From Nectonema munidae (Eukaryota > Nematomorpha > Nectonematoida > Nectonematidae), in the NCBI GenBank assembly GCA_030549495.1, contig JAUIRK010000913.1, positions 248,001-312,000 on the forward strand: DNA of 64,000 nucleotides, in the 5' to 3' direction. The position numbers were made by a program, and so were the translations under genes. Shown one piece after another: positions 60,202 to 64,000 of this stretch. The stretch's first letter is position 1; the number at the start of each line of letters is the position of its first letter. The notes beneath the pieces are model-generated. The model did no database searches. It saw only the letters and a program-made list of their open reading frames with translations, and was not told where the DNA came from.

Positions 60202-62008
60202 CATATATCAATTAATTAATTTTTTTTATTATGAAAGGGATTTGCATGTTCTAGATCGGTGTGCTTCACATTTTTTCATTTTTGATTTCAAAATTCAAAG
60301 TCATACTCAGACTAAAATTTAATACATTGTATTTTTAAGGTCACTATAGGGTAAAGATTTTTCAACCAGTAACCTGATTGACCCCTCTTATAAAGTAAAT
60401 TTAAAGCTCTACTTCGATCAGTCTTTCTTCTTTTCAAAGAGATCAGTGTAGATTAGAAAATGTTTTACTCAAAAAATACAAAATTTCTCTAAATTTAGGT
60501 CAGCATTTTAATGATTTCTCACAAACAGGAAAAACTTACTTGACAGCGAAATTATGTTAGTTAAGATTGATATCTTGTATAGTAAGTTTCAAATTAGAAT
60601 AGTAGTGCATCCTTTTTGATATAATTAGAAATAAAATTTTCTAAATATACTACAAATTTAATTGATTAACATTAATATTTTACTCATAAAAAAGTAAATT
60701 CAAAATTCATGTCCAAATTTATGAAATTTTGATACGTAGGAGATTTCACGGATTTTGAAATTATTATTTACCTTAATTTTAAAAAATTGAAACTTATCAA
60801 CTTTTTTACATTTAACATAGTTTGTAATTTAAAAGAATTAAGTAAATCTAGAAAAAAAGAATTTTTAATAATTTCTGCCCATTATTAGTATACTATCTTT
60901 ATAAAGACTAGTACCTTAGCTTACTAATGAAATATATTGTTTTGGGGCATTAACTTTGACAATATTACTTTTACTGGTTTCGTAGTAAAGAAGACTATAT
61001 AGCGTATATTATTGAAAGTTTTTAACTTTTTTTAGTTATCGGTATCGCCTCCAAGGGAAGAAAAATTTTCATAACTCGACAGATAATAAGGATACATACG
61101 GTTGTGAATCGAACCCAGACTAACCATCGGCCAATAACAAACGTTTGATGCAGGTATTCGTTTTCTCTTTACAAATTACAAGCATATACATTTTGTGAAT
61201 TTAAAAACTAATGCCAAATGAAATACTAAATATGAGAGCAAATAATTACGTTAACATAAATCAAATTATTATTTTGCTTCTGAGTAATTATTTTGTACTA
61301 ATTTCATCCAATCAAAAAAACAATTTTAGTTTTTTTTTAAATATTCGCGTGGATAAAAATTTGATATTTTAAAATAGACTAAAAAGGTATAATGAAATAT
61401 GAGGCATAAAGGCTTTAGTAAATCATCAATTGAACATATCGATTTTGGTCGAAATTTTACCACAAGTGAGTTTGAAAATAAAAATTCCAGATGAAATTTA
61501 TAACATTTCTTACCTTAATTCTTTTAAATTTTGGAAGTAACGTGGTTATCAACCAAAATAAAGAGGAGATATTAGATATATAACTGTATGCATAGAAAAG
61601 GAATATTTCAAAATTAAAATACACGTACGTAATATTTATATGAGTTGTTAAAGATGATCAATACTCATGTAAATAGTGTATCGATTAATCTAATTAAATC
61701 TTACATTGATACTACTCTAGGTATACTACTGAATCTTTGAAAACTAATTAATTTATCATTAAAAGTTTCGTACTCTCTTTGTCTGTGTTAGAAGTAAGAC
61801 TTTGTTATTCATATTAGATCAACAATAAAAATTATTACTTTGACTGTAGTATTCTAACTTAATAAATGCTTTTCAATTAGTGTTGGGCTTTCTTTTATAT
61901 CAAAACTTCTACTTTTAGAAATGATAAATCTCTTTTTGTAGGTCGATAAACTAGATTTGACATTTAAGCTAGCAAAACTGGAAAGCATATTAAAAATTAC
62001 TGAATTTG
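60202..62008. other. AT-rich intergenic stretch, nothing supported
   Basis: No gene, RNA or repeat was recognised. Confidence 0.35.
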
Positions 62009-62240
62009 TTATTTTTGAAGGTAACGAATAATTTTCATGAAACTATATGTGCTATGTAACCATAAACGGGCACAGGCGATAAAACCAATCGGTAGTACGA
62101 TCGTTACAACTAAAAATTGACGAATACCAAAAAGATAGAACTTCTTTTTTGCAAGGACTGGAAATAATGTTGGATCATTGCGTCGATGTTTAGGGATAAT
62201 ACTAGGTTCTGCATATGTTGGAACTTTCAAACTTATTAAC
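62009..62240 (-). CDS. Candidate terminal exon of an unidentified membrane protein
   Basis: A strong acceptor TTTCTTTCCCAG lies near 62244. The frame after it reads WLISLKVPTYAEPSIIPKHR, then a basic loop, VLAKKKFYLFGIRQFLVVTI, VLPIGFIACARLWLHSTYSF, and ends at a stop at 62009 after RYLQK. One clear membrane helix with flanking basic residues. A second hydrophobic minus-strand frame at 63012-63233 (FVIFNFIALISFLPISYTF) could be an upstream exon of the same gene. No family is recognised. Confidence 0.42.
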
Positions 62241-62244
62241 CAAC

Positions 62245-63350
62245 TGGGAAAGAAATAAAAGTAAAGGAAGAAGATATTAATGTCATCATTCGAGGAGAGT
62301 CCAACATTAAACTAAAAAGAAAATATTGAATATGTAGAGAGAACCGTAACCATTTTTAAAGATAAAGAGAATAATGGTAACATAGATTTTCTATTAATTC
62401 TGACTTATTATTTCGAAAGTATTGCTCATGATGTTAAATTATAATTATTTTTTGTTCTTCTTTTTTTTTATCTATTTTCATGAAATAAATAGATTTAATA
62501 AAATAAAGTTAGCGCTTTAAATTTTCGAGTTTCATTCTCTCCTTCACATCAATTGAAATCAATCGACATTAGATCAATATGGCTATTAGGCGTATAAGTT
62601 TTGAAAATTGGCATTGAACCATTTGTTATTAGAATATCGTCGTCGTTAGAATAATCGTACCAACGCCATCCATAAATAGATATATATTTTTTTAATTTTT
62701 CTAAAATTAATTTTGTCCTTTTTGGCACTAATGAAGATAATAAAAAATTTTGTTATAATATTTCTCCACTTTTTAGTAAAATATCAGTGATAATCCTAAT
62801 TTATTTCAACCACTTTTTTTCTACCATATTTAAAATCATTTTAAAAATACTTTAAATCATATAATATTATTGCTATATATATTTTTTTAATTTTAGTGCA
62901 TTTCCTATTCCTAACATTAAGTTGTGATAAATAATAGTAAGTATTTTGGTACAAATATAAATCTTATTTTAGACAGCACAATAACAAATGTAATTTATAG
63001 GCATGAAAAAATTATATACAATTACTTTCTGGAATAGATGAATAAATTAATACTATGCAAAAAGTATAACTTATAGGAAGAAAACTAATTAATGCTATGA
63101 AGTTGAATATAACGAAATAACGATAAAATGGTATATACGATGACAATACCAGCGTGATGCCATTCTTTTTGAATGAATGAAATATTAATTGGTAAATCAT
63201 CTTTTCAGCCACGAGCCAATCATTGTATTGCATCCATTTAAAATTATTACTTCCATTTGCGCCTTGTCATTGAAGGTTCAGATAAATAACAATGTTCACA
63301 TAACCAAAAAGGAACTTTTTATGGATTTTTGGCTTAATCTCTGTTATACT
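62245..63350. other. AT-rich stretch with a possible hydrophobic exon at 63012-63233
   Basis: The minus-strand hydrophobic frame may be a further exon of the 62 kb candidate; splice sites are not convincing. Otherwise nothing is seen. Confidence 0.3.
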
Positions 63351-63355
63351 AAAAT

Positions 63356-63420
63356 CAGTGGAGTAGCAAGCATAAGTGCGCCATAGGCGGATCTTAATTC
63401 CGCAGCCTTTTAAACTTGTA
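63356..63420 (+). mobile_element. hAT-type terminus
   Basis: CAGTGGAGTAGCAAGCATAA followed by GTGCGCCATAGGCGGATC has the CAGTGGxGTAGCxxG start common to hAT elements of arthropods. The matching end is not in view. Confidence 0.4.
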
Positions 63421-63443
63421 AAAACACTTCAAAATCGTGACCA

Positions 63444-63965
63444 GACATTTGGCTGAATAGACATTTGCCCAAAGGACATTTTGACTAACGGATATTTAGC
63501 AGAATTGACATTTCATTGAGGATGTACATATAATTTGCCAATTTTTGTAGAAATTTCTTTACTTACAGCAAGTTTGCAAGCGTTTGCTCTATACAAGTCT
63601 GAAGCGTAATTTCAGTTTTCTTTTATTATTATTCATAACTTCTATACACAAAATATGAGATGAGTAATTTTATTAATTTGAAGTTACATGAAAAATGTAT
63701 GATATGACATGAATGATTTGCTATCGAGTTTTTTAAAATAGATTTTCTAATGGCAATTACTCACAATATTTACTGTATTTTATTGAGTTTTAGTGTTTTA
63801 TTTAACATTACAAAAATATTATTTTATCGGTGTCAGAAGATTGGAAAAATGCCAAATTTTATTCAATTTTTTGGTGAAATGCTCACCCTCCAAATTTCCA
63901 TTGCGCCAAATGTGTGTTTGAAAAAGTTTTTGTTCGGCTAAATTTCACTTAGTTAAATGTACGGG
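63444..63965. mobile_element. MITE-like repeat with subterminal 16-bp tandem motifs
   Basis: The left side has about five tandem variants of GACATTTGGCTGAATA (63444-63520). The right side (about 63876-63965) carries the same motif in inverted orientation (GCCAAATGTGTG, GGCTAAATTTCACTTAGTTA). The AT-rich interior of about 350 bp lacks coding. Such arrays at both ends are typical of some DNA-transposon termini. The right end lies at the window edge. Confidence 0.6.
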
Positions 63966-64000
63966 TACATTCAAAACACCAAAAACTAAATGATAACTAT

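Noticed and set aside
1-64000. CRISPR arrays, operons, bacterial-type promoters or terminators
   Set aside because: The window is eukaryotic nuclear DNA with spliced genes; the tandem arrays seen have no spacer structure.

Overview
This is a very AT-rich, intron-rich animal genomic window. Host coding DNA is sparse and sits in short minus-strand exons separated by long introns full of broken transposons. The animal gene families (a NIM1-type AMPK-related kinase and an XK-related membrane protein) and the mix of piggyBac, hAT/ZBED-type and Tc1/mariner elements plus a LINE suggest an arthropod. A parasitic copepod such as a salmon louse would fit, but that is inference from general character and not a database match.

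Two host genes can be followed exon by exon. The better one is a NIM1-like serine/threonine kinase on the minus strand (56816 down to 24726). It has five exons whose splice phases all agree and which give 758 residues: an unusual serine-rich N-terminal extension of about 430 residues, then a complete kinase domain with intact catalytic motifs, then the NIM1-type C-terminal tail. The other is an XK-related (XKR) multi-pass membrane protein, also minus strand (about 8497 down to 1454 and running on to the left). Four exons are seen; at least one internal exon and the 3' end are missing. Weaker host candidates are a charged 100-residue ORF at 19119-19445, a hydrophobic exon near 15.75 kb and a membrane-protein exon at 62009-62240.

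Layout: 1-8.5 kb XKR gene; 8.5-11.3 kb no gene; 11.3-14.0 kb a piggyBac relic with both ends; 14-20.4 kb mostly empty; 20.4-22.4 kb a piggyBac fragment and a satellite-bearing repeat; 24.7-56.8 kb the NIM1-like gene. Its introns hold a LINE (26.6-28.2 kb), a broken transposon-type gene of unplaced family (29.0-30.7 kb), a hAT relic (34 kb), a 3 kb satellite-bearing element with TTAA-type ends (36.1-39.1 kb), and a nested stack at 40.5-47.8 kb. In that stack a piggyBac copy carries a complete hAT copy (8-bp target duplication) and a second transposon with a CYICG zinc-binding N-terminus. A minisatellite, a second piggyBac relic and two hAT-type MITEs fill 49.5-55.3 kb. To the right are a mariner-like copy with 90-bp inverted repeats (58.8-60.2 kb) and a repeat with subterminal tandem motifs at the window edge.

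The main points of interest are the N-terminally extended NIM1 kinase, the two-insertion nested stack with exact ends, the large satellite-carrying TTAA element present twice in opposite orientation, and two transposon-type protein families that I recognise as recurrent but cannot place in a named superfamily.
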